Shown: positions 33,401-43,326, numbered from the stretch's first letter. The stretch: DNA of 64,000 bases from Rhodoferax sp. (GCF_028688795.1 NZ_JAQTXM010000012.1:62001-126000), one strand, 5' to 3'. The notes: generated from the sequence alone by a model not told the origin. Numbers and translations: made by a program.

Positions 33401-34880
33401 GGAACTGCCCGGTGTGCATGGGTGAGCTGTCGGCAAAGAAGAAGCCCAGATCGGTGGCCTTGGGGTCAAATGCCGACTTGGTGGGCGAGCGCATCGACAT
33501 GGCGACCAGTTTTGTGGCGTCTGCACGCTCCCAGTCTTCAGGCACTTTTTGGCCCATGGTGACACCGCGCATCAGCAACTGGTGGCGTATCACAGCATCC
33601 AGCGCCGGGCCAATTTTTGCGGCTTCGTCAATTTTGGAAAGAATGGCCTGTTGCACGCCGCCTGTTTTGAAAGAGGCCACCACGTCGTCGAGCGTGTCGC
33701 CATGGCCGCCAGCGTTGAGCACCAGCAGGCGGTTGACACCAGGCAAGTCAAGCACATCAAGCATGTCGCGCTTGCGCGGGTCGCTCGGGGCAATGCCGGT
33801 GGTGTCAATGAGCACCATCTTTTTGTTGCCCAGCAAGCCCAATAAATCTTGCAGTGCAGCGCGGTCATGGGCCAGATGAGCCACCACGCCCAGCATGCGG
33901 CCATAGGCGCGCAACTGTTCATGGGCGCCCACGCGGTAGGTGTCAAGTGTGATCAACCCCACGCTGTTGGCACCGTGGGTGCGAGCGCACAGGCCAGCCA
34001 GCTTGGCGGCTGTGGTGGTCTTGCCGACGCCGGTGGCGCCCACCAGCGCGAAAGTGCCGCCTTCTTCATGGATGGCGCTGGCGCTGGCGTCGGTGCGCAG
34101 GTTGCGCGTCAGCACATCCATGACCCAGCGGATCGCATCGGGTGCGGAGATGTCTTCAGGCATACGCTCCAGAATGGTTCTGGACAGCGCAGGCGAGTAG
34201 CCCGAGCGGATCAGCTTGAGCATCAAGTTGGAGTGAATCGGGTTTTGACGCGCCTGGCCGAGCCATGTCAGGGTATTGAAGCGGTCTTCAATCAGTGTCT
34301 TCATGGCTTGCAGCTCATCCACAATGCCTTGCGACATGGCGGGTGCAGGCGCCGCGGCCTGGCTAACTGCTGGCCGGGGTGTTGGGCGAGTAGCAGCTTG
34401 TGGTGCGGGTCGAAATGCCGGTTGTGGCGTGGTTACTTTGGGTGCCTGAAACGAAGTGATCTGGATCGGGGCAGGGCGCACGTTGATGGGGGCGATGCGG
34501 GGCTGCTCGGCTCGCTCTTCCAGGCTTGGCTGGCCACTGAGCGCTTCATGACGGCGGCGCAACATGCGTTCACGCACGTAGTCCTGGAACGACAGGGTGC
34601 TCATGGCCAGCTGGGTGGTGTCGTCTACCACTTGGCTATCGGGGTCAACCCGCGGCTGGGTGAACGATTGGGCTTGTGGCTGCGCCGAAGGCTGGCGTTT
34701 GCCTTGGCGTGCCAGTTCATTTCGGTCCAGTGCTGCCAGCGTGTCTTCGCCGGTGGCCACCACTTCAATGCCGGAGTCCGTAGGGCGATTCGACAAGATC
34801 AGGGTGCCGTCGCCAAAGGTCATGCGGGCTTTGGCAAGGGCTTCGCGGGCGGTGGGGGCGGTAAAGCGTTGGATGTTCAT
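33393..34880 (-). CDS. flhF: Flagellar biosynthesis GTPase FlhF
   Basis: SRP-type GTPase of 495 residues that controls flagellar placement and number. N-terminal B domain MNIQRFTAPTAREALAKARM; a long Pro/Ala-rich linker; then the NG domain with G1 GATGVGKTTTAAKLAGLCAR, GLITLDTYRVGAHEQLRAYG, G3 VLIDTTGIAPSDPRKRDML and KIDEAAKIGPALDAVIRHQL. It overlaps flhA by 4 nt. FlhF with a P-loop-less FlhG-like partner is the notable pairing here. Confidence 0.94.
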   Translation of the reverse strand: MNIQRFTAPTAREALAKARMTFGDGTLILSNRPTDSGIEVVATGEDTLAALDRNELARQGKRQPSAQPQAQSFTQPRVDPDSQVVDDTTQLAMSTLSFQDYVRERMLRRRHEALSGQPSLEERAEQPRIAPINVRPAPIQITSFQAPKVTTPQPAFRPAPQAATRPTPRPAVSQAAAPAPAMSQGIVDELQAMKTLIEDRFNTLTWLGQARQNPIHSNLMLKLIRSGYSPALSRTILERMPEDISAPDAIRWVMDVLTRNLRTDASASAIHEEGGTFALVGATGVGKTTTAAKLAGLCARTHGANSVGLITLDTYRVGAHEQLRAYGRMLGVVAHLAHDRAALQDLLGLLGNKKMVLIDTTGIAPSDPRKRDMLDVLDLPGVNRLLVLNAGGHGDTLDDVVASFKTGGVQQAILSKIDEAAKIGPALDAVIRHQLLMRGVTMGQKVPEDWERADATKLVAMSMRSPTKSAFDPKATDLGFFFADSSPMHTGQFHA

Positions 34881-36967
34881 GATGCTGCACCTTTGAGAAT
34901 GGGGCCAATGCGAATGGTGTGCGACTCAGGAATTTCGCTGTGCGCGAGCACCTGCAGCCGTGGGGCAACGCGTCGCACCAGGCGTGCGACCGAGCTGCGA
35001 ATCTGATCCGGCACCAACAGGCAGGCCGGAATGCCAATTTCTTCTTGTTTGAGAGCCATCTCTGCTGCTTTTTGCGTCAGGATGTCGGCCACACCTGGGT
35101 CAAGCGCCTGGCCTTGGCCCGATGTGTTGCCCAGCGCTTGCACCAGCAGGCGCTCCAGAGGCGGGTCGATGGCAATCACGTTCAGTTCATGCGTGGATCC
35201 ATAAATTTGCTGCACGATGGCCGGTGACAGGGCAATGCGCACACGTTTGGCCAGCTCAGCCGGGTCGGTGACGGTGGTGGCGTGCTCGGCAATGGATTCG
35301 ATGATGGTGCGGATGTCGCGAATGTGCACGGACTCTTCCAGCAGCAGTTGCAATATTTTCTGAAAGACGGCGATGGAGACCATTTTTGGAACCACTTCTT
35401 CGATCAGTTTGGGGGCCAGCTTGCTCACGTGTTCTACCAGTTGTTGGGTTTCTGTGCGGCTTAGCAACTTGGCTGCCTGCACTTGCATCAAGTGTGACAA
35501 ATGCGTGGCCATCACAGTCTCTGAATCAACCACGGTAAATCCGGCCATTTGTGCGGCTTCTTTTTGGCTGGCATCGATCCAGTGCGCTGGCAAGCCAAAC
35601 GCAGGGTCGGTGGTAGGGGTGCCAATCAGGGGGGTGCTGATGCCACCCGGGTTGATGGCCAGGAACATGCCCGGAAAAGCCTCGCCTTCGCCCACAATCA
35701 CGCCACGCAAGGTGATGCGGTAGCCGCTGGGTTTGAGTTCGAGGTTGTCGCGCACATGCACGGGTGGCGGCAAGAAGCCGACCTCTTGCGCGAACTTGCG
35801 GCGCACCCCTTTGATGCGGGTGAGCAAATCGCCCTGGCGGTTTTTGTCCACCAGGGTGATCAGGCGGTAGCCCAGCTCCAGGCCCAGTTGGTCTACGGGT
35901 TGCAGATCGTCCCAGCTGGCTTCGCCGTCAGAGGCGGGGGCAGCGGGTGCGACGTCGGTGGTATCAGCGGGTGGCGGCTGGTGCGCCAGCACCCAGGCCA
36001 TGTAACCCAGCAGCATGGCAATGCCAAGAAACACTGTGTGTGGCATACCGGGAATGACCCCCATGATGCCCATGATGGTGGCAGTGATGCCCAGCACCTT
36101 GGGCGAGATGAACATCTGCGTGACGATCTGGCTGCTCAGGTCGCTGTCTTTGCCCACCCGTGACACCACCATGGCGGCAGCCACTGAGATCAACAGGCCT
36201 GGAATTTGCGCCACCAGCGCGTCACCCACGGCCAGCAAAATGTACGCGTCGGCAGCTTGTGAGGCGGTCAGGCCGTGCTGCACCATGCCGACGATGAAGC
36301 CGCCAAAGATGTTGATCAGCAAAATCAAGATGCCGGCCACAGCGTCGCCGCGCACAAACTTGGATGCACCGTCCATCGAGCCAAAAAAGTCTGCTTCTTC
36401 CGACACTTCAGAGCGGCGTCGTTTGGCTTCTTTTTCATCGATCAGGCCAGCATTCAGATCGGCATCCACGGCCATTTGTTTACCCGGCATGGCATCCAGG
36501 GCAAAACGGGCCGACACCTCGGCAATGCGCTCGGCACCTTTGGTGATCACCACGAAGTTAATCACCACCAAAATCGCGAACACGATCAAGCCCACGGCAA
36601 AATTACCGCCAATCAAAAAGTGGCCAAAGGCCTCGATCACCGCACCCGCAGCGCCCGGGCCGGTGTGGCCTTCAAGCAGCACAACCCGGGTGGACGCCAC
36701 GTTCAAAGACAGGCGCATCAAGGTGGTGAGCAGCAGCACGGCAGGGAACGCTGCGAAGTCCAGTGGCTTGAGCATGTAGGCCGCCACCATCATCACCATC
36801 AGCGCCACGGCGATGTTGAACGTGAAAAACGTGTCGAGCAGCCATGGCGGCATCGGCAGCACCATCATCGACAAAATGGCCACCACCAGCATTGGGGCGG
36901 CAGCACCTTTCATCATGGCAGAGTTGCTGCCAAACCAGTTCTTGAAGGCGCTTAAAGACGAGTTCAT
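34877..36967 (-). CDS. flhA: Flagellar type III export gate protein FlhA
   Basis: Export gate subunit of 696 residues, the standard length. The N-terminal half has about eight membrane helices; conserved MRLSLNVASTRVVLLEGHTG and FVVITKGAERIAEVSARFAL with LDAMPGKQMAVDADLNAGLI form the FHIPEP region. The C-terminal cytoplasmic domain (from ~360) binds chaperones and substrates. It overlaps flhF and flhB by 4 nt each. Confidence 0.96.
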   Translation of the reverse strand: MNSSLSAFKNWFGSNSAMMKGAAAPMLVVAILSMMVLPMPPWLLDTFFTFNIAVALMVMMVAAYMLKPLDFAAFPAVLLLTTLMRLSLNVASTRVVLLEGHTGPGAAGAVIEAFGHFLIGGNFAVGLIVFAILVVINFVVITKGAERIAEVSARFALDAMPGKQMAVDADLNAGLIDEKEAKRRRSEVSEEADFFGSMDGASKFVRGDAVAGILILLINIFGGFIVGMVQHGLTASQAADAYILLAVGDALVAQIPGLLISVAAAMVVSRVGKDSDLSSQIVTQMFISPKVLGITATIMGIMGVIPGMPHTVFLGIAMLLGYMAWVLAHQPPPADTTDVAPAAPASDGEASWDDLQPVDQLGLELGYRLITLVDKNRQGDLLTRIKGVRRKFAQEVGFLPPPVHVRDNLELKPSGYRITLRGVIVGEGEAFPGMFLAINPGGISTPLIGTPTTDPAFGLPAHWIDASQKEAAQMAGFTVVDSETVMATHLSHLMQVQAAKLLSRTETQQLVEHVSKLAPKLIEEVVPKMVSIAVFQKILQLLLEESVHIRDIRTIIESIAEHATTVTDPAELAKRVRIALSPAIVQQIYGSTHELNVIAIDPPLERLLVQALGNTSGQGQALDPGVADILTQKAAEMALKQEEIGIPACLLVPDQIRSSVARLVRRVAPRLQVLAHSEIPESHTIRIGPILKGAAS

Positions 36968-38121
36968 GGCGTGTCAGTGGTGGCAACCACTTTGGATAAG
37001 GGGTCAAGCTCAGGCGGCACAAAGGGCAGGGGTGGCTCACCCGGCATCGGGCCATCACCACGCATGGCGGCTTTCAGCCGGTAAATATAGGCCAGCACCT
37101 GCGCCACCGCTGTGTACAGGCTGGTCGGAATATCCTGGTCAATTTCTGCGTTGGCATACAAGGCCCGCGCCAGCATGGGTGACTCCAACACGGGAATGTT
37201 GTGCGCTTTGGCGATGTCGCGAATCTTGAATGCCAACAGGTCGGCACCCTTGGAGATCACTCGGGGGGCAGCCATGCTGCTGTCGTCATACTGAATGGCC
37301 ACGGCAAAGTGGGTTGGGTTCATCAGCACAAAGTCGGCTTTGGGTACCGCGCTGATGCTGCCACCCTGGGCAATGTCGCGCTGGCGCTGGCGTTGGCGGC
37401 CCTTCATTTGCGGGTTGCCGTCAGATTCCTTGTGTTCCTGCTTCATTTCCTGTTGTGACATCTTCATGCGTGACCCATGCAGAAACTTTTGCAAAGGTAT
37501 GTCCACCATCGCCACCAACAGCACCACCAGCAGCATCAAACCCATGCCTCGGGTCAACCAGTCTGAGAGGTAGCCAATCGATTTGGCGGAAGGCTGTAAC
37601 ACCAGGGAACCCAGGGTGTCCAGGCCGGAAGACAAGTAAGTGAACCCGACTGCCAGCAAGGTGAAGGCAATAAAGCTCATCTTGAGCACTTCGGTGGCCT
37701 TGTCTTTGGTGAACATCCGGCCAAAACCGCTCAAGGGGTTGACACGGCTGAAATCCGGCGTGATGGGCTTCAGGCTGGTGACCCAGCCACCCACGGCCAA
37801 TGTGCTGCCCACAGCAATCAGGCTGATGATGAGCCCAAACACGGCAGAGGCCGCCAGACCCACGGCCACCATGGCACCCAAGCGGTGCATCATGATCGTG
37901 GGGTCTTTCATGGTTTGTGCATCAAACAGCATTTGCAGACTAAATGCATTTTTGAGATGGTCAAACATCATCGGGGCCAGAGCAATCAGGCAAACGGCGC
38001 CACCGCCCAGCACCGCCAAATGCGACAACTCACGCGAACGCGCTACCTGACCGTCATCACGGGCTTTTTGCAGCTTCCTCTCGGAGGCTGGTAGGTTGCG
38101 GTCTTGGCTACTTGAATCCAT
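36964..38121 (-). CDS. flhB: Flagellar type III export switch protein FlhB
   Basis: 385 residues with four membrane helices and a C-terminal autocleavage domain. The NPTH site is present (FVLMNPTHFAVAIQYDDSSM), after the KQEHKESDGNPQMKGRQRQR linker. FlhB switches export from rod/hook to filament substrates. First gene of the flhBAF group; 95 nt separate it from cheZ. Confidence 0.95.
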   Translation of the reverse strand: MDSSSQDRNLPASERKLQKARDDGQVARSRELSHLAVLGGGAVCLIALAPMMFDHLKNAFSLQMLFDAQTMKDPTIMMHRLGAMVAVGLAASAVFGLIISLIAVGSTLAVGGWVTSLKPITPDFSRVNPLSGFGRMFTKDKATEVLKMSFIAFTLLAVGFTYLSSGLDTLGSLVLQPSAKSIGYLSDWLTRGMGLMLLVVLLVAMVDIPLQKFLHGSRMKMSQQEMKQEHKESDGNPQMKGRQRQRQRDIAQGGSISAVPKADFVLMNPTHFAVAIQYDDSSMAAPRVISKGADLLAFKIRDIAKAHNIPVLESPMLARALYANAEIDQDIPTSLYTAVAQVLAYIYRLKAAMRGDGPMPGEPPLPFVPPELDPLSKVVATTDTP

Positions 38122-38216
38122 GGTGGGGAGATGGTGTTGTTCTCCCCATTGTCATAACGCGGCCCTGAAACTAAAGGGCAATAAGCAGGTGTTTCACCCG
38201 CTTGTTTGGCGTTGCC

Positions 38217-38867
38217 TCAGAAGCCCAGGCTGGCGAGCAGGTCGTCCACCTCAGACTGGCCTTTGACGACATCGGGGTTGCCTTCAGGGTTGACCACTGG
38301 CCCTTGCAAAATAGGCTCAGTGATTTCCTTGACAGACTCAACAACAGGCGCTTTGACCGGCGCATCTGCGGGCGCGGTCAGAATCAACAATTGAAGCAAC
38401 TGACTCTCAATACTGGCAGCCAGATTGACCACTTTTGAGATCACCTGCCCGGTCAGGTCATGAAAGTCTTGCGCCATCATGATATCGGTCAGGTTCTTGT
38501 CGATTTGCTTGGTGGCTTCTTCCACGTCTGTAATGAAATTCATCACATGGCCCTTGGCCACAGCAGCCACCGGGTCTTTGACAATCAAGGCACCAATGCG
38601 GCGCGTCTCTGCGGCAATGTGGTCGTGGTGAGCTTTCGCCTGATCCACGTTGTTCAAAACCTTCTCTGCTGCCTCACCGGTGAGTCGTGCAATGTAGGTC
38701 AGGCGGCTCTTGGCATCAGGAATTTCACCGGCCCAGCTCTTAACTTGTTCAGTCAGGCCTAAACCATTCAGGGAGTCGTGCAGCTGGCGTGTTAGCGCGC
38801 CCAGGCGTTGGTGCACGTCTTGCGGCACGTCTGTGGCAGGGCTTGGGCTGGCGGCGGCGGCGTTCAT
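38217..38867 (-). CDS. cheZ: Chemotaxis phosphatase CheZ
   Basis: CheY-P phosphatase of 216 residues. The catalytic helix is [20 protein letters not shown], with the conserved Asp and Gln, and the C-terminal CheY-binding peptide is [13 protein letters not shown]. Its start overlaps the cheY stop by 4 nt, coupling the phosphatase with its target. Confidence 0.94.
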   Translation of the reverse strand: MNAAAASPSPATDVPQDVHQRLGALTRQLHDSLNGLGLTEQVKSWAGEIPDAKSRLTYIARLTGEAAEKVLNNVDQAKAHHDHIAAETRRIGALIVKDPVAAVAKGHVMNFITDVEEATKQIDKNLTDIMMAQDFHDLTGQVISKVVNLAASIESQLLQLLILTAPADAPVKAPVVESVKEITEPILQGPVVNPEGNPDVVKGQSEVDDLLASLGF

Positions 38868-39253
38868 TTGAGCCCCAGTTTGGTCAGGATCAAGTTCACC
38901 TTGTCTTCCAGGGTGGCTTTGGTAAACGGCTTGACGATGTAGCCCGCAGCGCCGCTTTGGGCCGCCAGCACAATGTCTTCCTTGCGTGCTTCGGCGGTCA
39001 CCATCAGCACCGGAATGTGCTTGAGCTTTTCGTCGGCTTTCATTTCCTTGAGCAACTCAAAGCCATTTTTGTTGGGCATGTTGATGTCGCTCACCACGAA
39101 ATCAAAATTACCGTTGCGCAGCTTGTGCAGGGCAACCACGCCGTCCTCAGCCTCGTCGGCCTCGGTAAAGCCGCTTTCTTTAAGAAGATTGCGCACGATG
39201 CGGCGCATGGTCGAGAAATCGTCCACGACTAAAAACTTGAGCTCATTTGCCAT
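38864..39253 (-). CDS. cheY: Chemotaxis response regulator CheY
   Basis: Single-domain receiver of 129 residues that binds the switch protein FliM when phosphorylated. D11/D12 in [18 protein letters not shown], phosphoacceptor D56 in [19 protein letters not shown] and K108 in [15 protein letters not shown] are all present. Start at 39253 (MANELKF); an upstream ATG at 39274 adds seven residues not seen in CheY. Confidence 0.95.
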   Translation of the reverse strand: MANELKFLVVDDFSTMRRIVRNLLKESGFTEADEAEDGVVALHKLRNGNFDFVVSDINMPNKNGFELLKEMKADEKLKHIPVLMVTAEARKEDIVLAAQSGAAGYIVKPFTKATLEDKVNLILTKLGLK

Positions 39254-39321
39254 GGAAGAACCTCTTAGAAGCACAATTAACGACGGTCATACTTATGTAC
39301 CTGATCTTGAAGACAATGATC

Positions 39322-40260
39322 TTACTGTGAAGCCGCCGGCTTTAAGTCAGCCGGTGCGGTGTTGGGTTCGGTGATGACTTCTTCGCGGCGTGGGCCCAGC
39401 AAACGCTCTTCTGCCTCGCGGGTCATCACAGTGATGCTGATTCTACGGTTTGCTGGGCTGCGCGGATTGTCCTCATCAAGCAATACGCTGGACGCCAGCC
39501 CCATCACACGCGCAATTTTGTCGTCAGGCATGCCTCCCGCAATCAGTTCACGGCGTGAGGCGTTGGCCCGGTCAGCGGATAATTCCCAGTTGCTGTAGCC
39601 ACGTGCCCCTGCGCCGTAGGGCGTTTGGTCGGTGTGACCATCCATGCTGATTTTGTTGTCAATGTCGACCAGGGCCGCGCCAATCTCTTGCAAAATATCG
39701 CGCATATAGGGCTTGACGGTGGTACCACCACTGTCAAACATGGGCCTCTTCTGGTCGTCCACAATTTGAATTTGCAGGCCATCGGGTGTCATGGTCAGCT
39801 TGATTTGCTTGCTGAACTCTGCCAGTTTCGGCGTGCTGGAAATGATGGCGCTGATTTTGGCACTGAGCTCAGCCAGCTTTTGCGCATCTTGCCTGGCGCG
39901 TGCTGCTTTGGCCTGGTCGCCAGCTTGTTTTTTGCTTTTGGAGTCTGTGCTGTCTGTGCGCTTTGACTGGCCGGCGCTTTGCGTTAAATCGGTACCACCG
40001 CCGCTGATAATGCTGGCGCTGGCGCCCGCGCCGCTGCCGCCTTGCATGGCGACTTTTAAGGGTGATTGAAAATAATCCGACAAACCCTTTTTGTCACCCT
40101 CAGATGTGCTGCCCAACAGCCACATGAGCAAAAAGAACGCCATCATGGCGGTCACAAAGTCGGCGTAGGCAATCTTCCAGGCGCCACCATGCGCGGCGTG
40201 GCCGCCTTTTTTGACCCGCTTGATGATGATGGGTTGTAGTTTTTTGGCTTCGGTGGCCAT
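39322..40260 (-). CDS. motB: Flagellar motor stator protein MotB
   Basis: Stator subunit of 312 residues. The single helix with the proton-binding Asp is KIAYADFVTAMMAFFLLMWL (D34). The OmpA-like peptidoglycan-binding domain contains MDGHTDQTPYGAGARGYSNW and ADRANASRRELIAGGMPDD. A low-complexity Gly/Ser/Lys linker joins them. The charged N-terminus and motif are of the proton-driven MotB type. 18 nt after motA. Confidence 0.95.
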   Translation of the reverse strand: MATEAKKLQPIIIKRVKKGGHAAHGGAWKIAYADFVTAMMAFFLLMWLLGSTSEGDKKGLSDYFQSPLKVAMQGGSGAGASASIISGGGTDLTQSAGQSKRTDSTDSKSKKQAGDQAKAARARQDAQKLAELSAKISAIISSTPKLAEFSKQIKLTMTPDGLQIQIVDDQKRPMFDSGGTTVKPYMRDILQEIGAALVDIDNKISMDGHTDQTPYGAGARGYSNWELSADRANASRRELIAGGMPDDKIARVMGLASSVLLDEDNPRSPANRRISITVMTREAEERLLGPRREEVITEPNTAPADLKPAASQ

Positions 40261-40278
40261 GGTGCAGTGCCGCTTGTG

Positions 40279-41136
40279 TTATTTTTTCTTCACGAAGGCT
40301 TCCAACTCACCAAACGTGGGTCGATCGGTGGAGTAAAGCACTTTGCGGCCAAATTCAATGGCAGTGGCAGGGTTGTAGCCTTGCATGCTGGCCAGCAACG
40401 TGGTTTTGATGCACTGAAATTCTTTGCCGGCTTCTTCAACCTTTTGCTCCAGCAAGCCAGCCAGAGGCTCGGCAAAAGCATAGGCCAGCAAAATACCCAA
40501 AAACGTCCCCACCAGTGCCGAGGCAATCATGCCGCCGAGCACGGCCGGTGGCTGACCCACCGAACCCATGGTGTTCACCACGCCCAGCACGGCCGCCACA
40601 ATGCCAAACGCTGGCAAGCCGCCAGCAATGCGCTGCAAGGCGGCCACAGCGGCGTATTCTTCAGCATGATGGGTGTCGATTTCGCTGTCCATGAGCGACT
40701 CGATCTCATGCGCATTCAGGTTGCCAGAGACCATCATGCGCAGGTAGTCGGTGATGAATTCGACCACATGGTGGTCATGGCCCACGTCGCCGTGTTTTTT
40801 GAAGATTTCAGACGAATGCGGCTCTTCCACATCTTTCTCAATGGCCATCAGGCCTTCTTTGCGGGCTTTTTGCAAGATGTCAAACAACAGCGCCAACAAG
40901 TCCATGTAGCGGGCTTTGGTGTACTTGCTGCCCTTGAAGCACATGCCCAAACCCTTGATGCTGGCCTTGATGACCTTCATCTGGTTGTTGGCCACAAACG
41001 CACCCATGGTGGCCCCGCCAATGGTGATCAACTCGAACGGCAATGCCTTCAGCACCACCATGATGTTGCCACCGTGGAAGATGTACACGCCAAAGACGCA
41101 CACCATAACAATCAACCAACCAACAATGACGAACAT
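40279..41136 (-). CDS. motA: Flagellar motor stator protein MotA
   Basis: Stator subunit of 285 residues with four membrane helices. FVIVGWLIVMVCVFGVYIFH begins the protein, GGLPAFGIVAAVLGVVNTMG and VGTFLGILLAYAFAEPLAGL are helices 3-4, and the cytoplasmic loop (KARKEGLMAIEKDVEEPHSS) interacts with FliG. It follows flhC; the ~170-bp gap contains a repeat copy, so motA may have its own promoter. Confidence 0.95.
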   Translation of the reverse strand: MFVIVGWLIVMVCVFGVYIFHGGNIMVVLKALPFELITIGGATMGAFVANNQMKVIKASIKGLGMCFKGSKYTKARYMDLLALLFDILQKARKEGLMAIEKDVEEPHSSEIFKKHGDVGHDHHVVEFITDYLRMMVSGNLNAHEIESLMDSEIDTHHAEEYAAVAALQRIAGGLPAFGIVAAVLGVVNTMGSVGQPPAVLGGMIASALVGTFLGILLAYAFAEPLAGLLEQKVEEAGKEFQCIKTTLLASMQGYNPATAIEFGRKVLYSTDRPTFGELEAFVKKK

Positions 41137-41237
41137 AGACCTGAGGTGTCAGAAGAAGCGCTGGCTTCTAAAAATTGAGCGGTTCACCCCGCGTGAACCT
41201 GTCTCTATCATATCGTCCCCAAAATAGCGACCTTGAA

Positions 41238-41303
41238 GATTTTTACTAAATAGAACTCTAGCCCTTATAAATAAAGGGTAAGCAGCTATATATTTTATAG
41301 TTG
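41238..41303 (-). repeat. AT-rich interspersed repeat, copy D, between flhC and motA
   Basis: On the minus strand it reads ATATAGCTGCTTACCC, then TTTATTTATAAGGGCTAGAG and an AT-rich end. It ends at the flhC stop codon, which reads TAA within the repeat's AT-rich flank. Confidence 0.75.
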
Positions 41304-41849
41304 TTAATGCAGCAAAATGCCGCCGGCATTGGCACCTTTGCCAGCGCGTGCCGGTGGGGTGCACAGGCCGCACTCAAAGTGGCGGCTGTTCTCGTAAGCC
41401 TCACTCACAAAATGCCCGCCACACTTGCAGCACTTGGTCATGGCCAGCATGTGGTTGTCGACAAACTTCACCAGTCGCCAAGCGCGTGTGATGCTCAGCA
41501 GGGGCTCGACACCGCAGGTGGCAATCTGCTCGGTGTAAAGTTTGTAGGCCTTCATGATGGCGTCAATGTCATCAAGCGCGCTGACCTTGTTCAGGTACTC
41601 ATACGTGTTCAAAAACAAAGACGCATGAATATTGGGCTGCCAGGTCAAAAACCAGTCGGTGGAAAACGGCAACTGACCCTTGGACGGTGATTTGCCAGCC
41701 ACTTCTTTATAGAGGCGCAGCAAACGCTCATAAGACAAACTGGTTTCACTCTCAAGCACCTGCAAGCGGGCGCCGAGCTGAATCAACGCCACAGCGCGCT
41801 CAACCTGCTTGGAATCATTCAGAACGCTTTTGGTAGATGCGGTGGCCAT
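41304..41849 (-). CDS. flhC: Flagellar master regulator subunit FlhC
   Basis: 181 residues. With FlhD it forms the class I activator of hook-basal-body operons. The zinc site is visible near the C-terminus: CCKCGGHFVSEAYENSRHFE followed by CGLCTPPARAG (four Cys). Also typical are RAVALIQLGARLQVLESETS and LLSITRAWRLVKFVDNHMLA. Start at 41849 (MATASTKSVLND); a longer frame from 41909 lacks homology. 43 nt after flhD. Confidence 0.94.
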   Translation of the reverse strand: MATASTKSVLNDSKQVERAVALIQLGARLQVLESETSLSYERLLRLYKEVAGKSPSKGQLPFSTDWFLTWQPNIHASLFLNTYEYLNKVSALDDIDAIMKAYKLYTEQIATCGVEPLLSITRAWRLVKFVDNHMLAMTKCCKCGGHFVSEAYENSRHFECGLCTPPARAGKGANAGGILLH

Positions 41850-41892
41850 GGTGTGTGCTCCGGGAAACTTGGGGTGATGTCGGGTGACGAAA

Positions 41893-42219
41893 TTACAGGG
41901 CTTCGGCAAAACGCCCGGCCATCAAAATACTGGCGTGCAGCTTGGTGGTGGCATCGTTGTCGACCTTGGCTGGCGTGTGGTTGGTGAGCAAGCCCCACAC
42001 CATGTCATCGTCCACCCGAAAGCGGCACAGCAACATCGGGCTGGTGGCAATCTTCAAAATCTGCGCTGGCGACAACATGGCAATCATGTCGGCAGATTCT
42101 TCAGAGATGCCCAGGCGGAACAACGCTTCAGCCTTGTCCTTGCGAATCACGTTTTGCGCCAGCATCAGGTAAGTGAGGTTGGCATCACGGATGTCGTTGG
42201 AGAGTTGCTCGTCGTTCAT
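41893..42219 (-). CDS. flhD: Flagellar master regulator subunit FlhD
   Basis: 108 residues from the ATG at 42219 with GGAG upstream. DEQLSNDIRDANLTYLMLAQ, RLGISEESADMIAMLSPAQI and SPMLLCRFRVDDDMVWGLLT are typical of betaproteobacterial FlhD. First gene of the flhDC-mot-che-flh-fliA cluster. The upstream 275-bp region is the class I control region. Confidence 0.94.
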   Translation of the reverse strand: MNDEQLSNDIRDANLTYLMLAQNVIRKDKAEALFRLGISEESADMIAMLSPAQILKIATSPMLLCRFRVDDDMVWGLLTNHTPAKVDNDATTKLHASILMAGRFAEAL

Positions 42220-42368
42220 GGTGGGCTCCTGGAAAAAGGCTTCAATCAATTGGATGGTGTTTGGGGCCTAATTGCCTGCTTCACCACCATGGAGCCGATT
42301 CTGAACGGGCCAATTGAAAACTTGAATCGGTCAATGGCTAATGCGGGTGTCGGGTAAACCGCTGGGCT

Positions 42369-42387
42369 TGTAGGAAAAAGCCCTACA
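42369..42387. promoter_or_regulatory. Inverted repeat in the flhD upstream region
   Basis: TGTAGG, 7 nt, CCTACA: a symmetric 6-bp operator-like palindrome about 150 nt before flhD, in the 275-bp spacer to the divergent MntA-like gene. The regulator is unknown. Confidence 0.35.
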
Positions 42388-42494
42388 TGGCGCTGGTTTG
42401 GCCTGCCTTTTCGGTGCTTTGCCCGGCGCCCGCGCATCTGCCTAAAATCAATCCACTGTTAGCGTCCTGTTGACTGGATCGATTTAAAAAGGCA

Positions 42495-42923
42495 ATGACC
42501 GTGGTAACCAGCAAAACCTTGATACCAGATATTGCGCCCGGCAAAAGCCGCCCAGCATGGCTGCAAACCCTGCGTGATGAGCCTGAGCTTGATTTTGCAG
42601 TGCTGGTGGGGAGCCGTGCCACCGACACCGCCCGCGTCGACAGCGACTGGGACATTGCGCTGCAATGGTCACATCAGCTTGACTGGCTGACTGTCTTAGG
42701 TAAAACCGAAACCCTGCGGCGCACACTGGCGCGCCACTTGAATATTGCGCCCACTGCGATTGACCTGATCGAACTTCGCCGCGCCAACTTGGCCATGCGT
42801 GCCAGCGTGGCAGAAGAAGGCGTGCCGCTGGCGGGCGAAGACTCTTTGGCGTGGGCGCGGTTTCTTCAGCGCACTTGGCGTGAACTGGAAGACTTTTATT
42901 GGGATAAACAACATGCGGCTTGA
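42495..42923 (+). CDS. mntA: MntA-like nucleotidyltransferase antitoxin
   Basis: 142 residues with a minimal nucleotidyltransferase fold. The motif GS-x10-D-x-D is exact: G39-S40 then D51-W-D53 (LVGSRATDTARVDSDWDIAL). MntA antitoxins AMPylate the partner HEPN toxin to inactivate it. It overlaps the HepT-like gene by 11 nt, the usual pair arrangement. It lies divergent from flhD beside integrase and nuclease remnants, consistent with acquisition by transfer. Confidence 0.86.
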   Translation: MTVVTSKTLIPDIAPGKSRPAWLQTLRDEPELDFAVLVGSRATDTARVDSDWDIALQWSHQLDWLTVLGKTETLRRTLARHLNIAPTAIDLIELRRANLAMRASVAEEGVPLAGEDSLAWARFLQRTWRELEDFYWDKQHAA

Positions 42924-43326
42924 CCTTTACCAGGCGGAGACTGCACGCGTTGCCGCTGAACAAAGCGCCCTGCTGGCGCAAGCCAAAGCTATCCTTGGGC
43001 AGGGCCGCGCACTTACGCCCCTGGAGCAAGGCGGCGTGCTTCATGCCCTCCAAATACTCATTGAAAACGCCATTGGTAAAGCCAAACAATTGCTCAAAGC
43101 CAGTGACCAGCCCGTACCCGTGTCGGGCTATGACGCATTCAAGGCCCTGGCCACCCGTAACCTGGTGGCGCAGGTTGACCTATCTGCCTGGAACGCCATC
43201 ATTGGACTTCGCAACCGCATCGTGCATGACTACATGAACATCGACATGGACCAAGTTATTGCATTGATTGCCGCCGACAAAGACCAATTTGTCGTGCGGT
43301 TTTTGGTGACTGAGTTCCTGGATTGA
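42913..43326 (+). CDS. hepT: HepT-like HEPN ribonuclease toxin (DUF86)
   Basis: 137 residues, all-helical HEPN protein. The catalytic R-x4-H-x-Y motif is present: R100 ... H105-D-Y107 in GLRNRIVHDYMNID. HEPN toxins cleave RNA. The ATG at 42913 lies inside the antitoxin gene's end, so the two are coupled. Immediately downstream comes an interspersed repeat copy. Confidence 0.86.
   Translation: MRLDLYQAETARVAAEQSALLAQAKAILGQGRALTPLEQGGVLHALQILIENAIGKAKQLLKASDQPVPVSGYDAFKALATRNLVAQVDLSAWNAIIGLRNRIVHDYMNIDMDQVIALIAADKDQFVVRFLVTEFLD

Noticed and set aside
33849..35006. 385-codon plus-strand frame opposite flhF
   Set aside because: Overlaps the well-supported FlhF G domain; composition typical of an antisense shadow.
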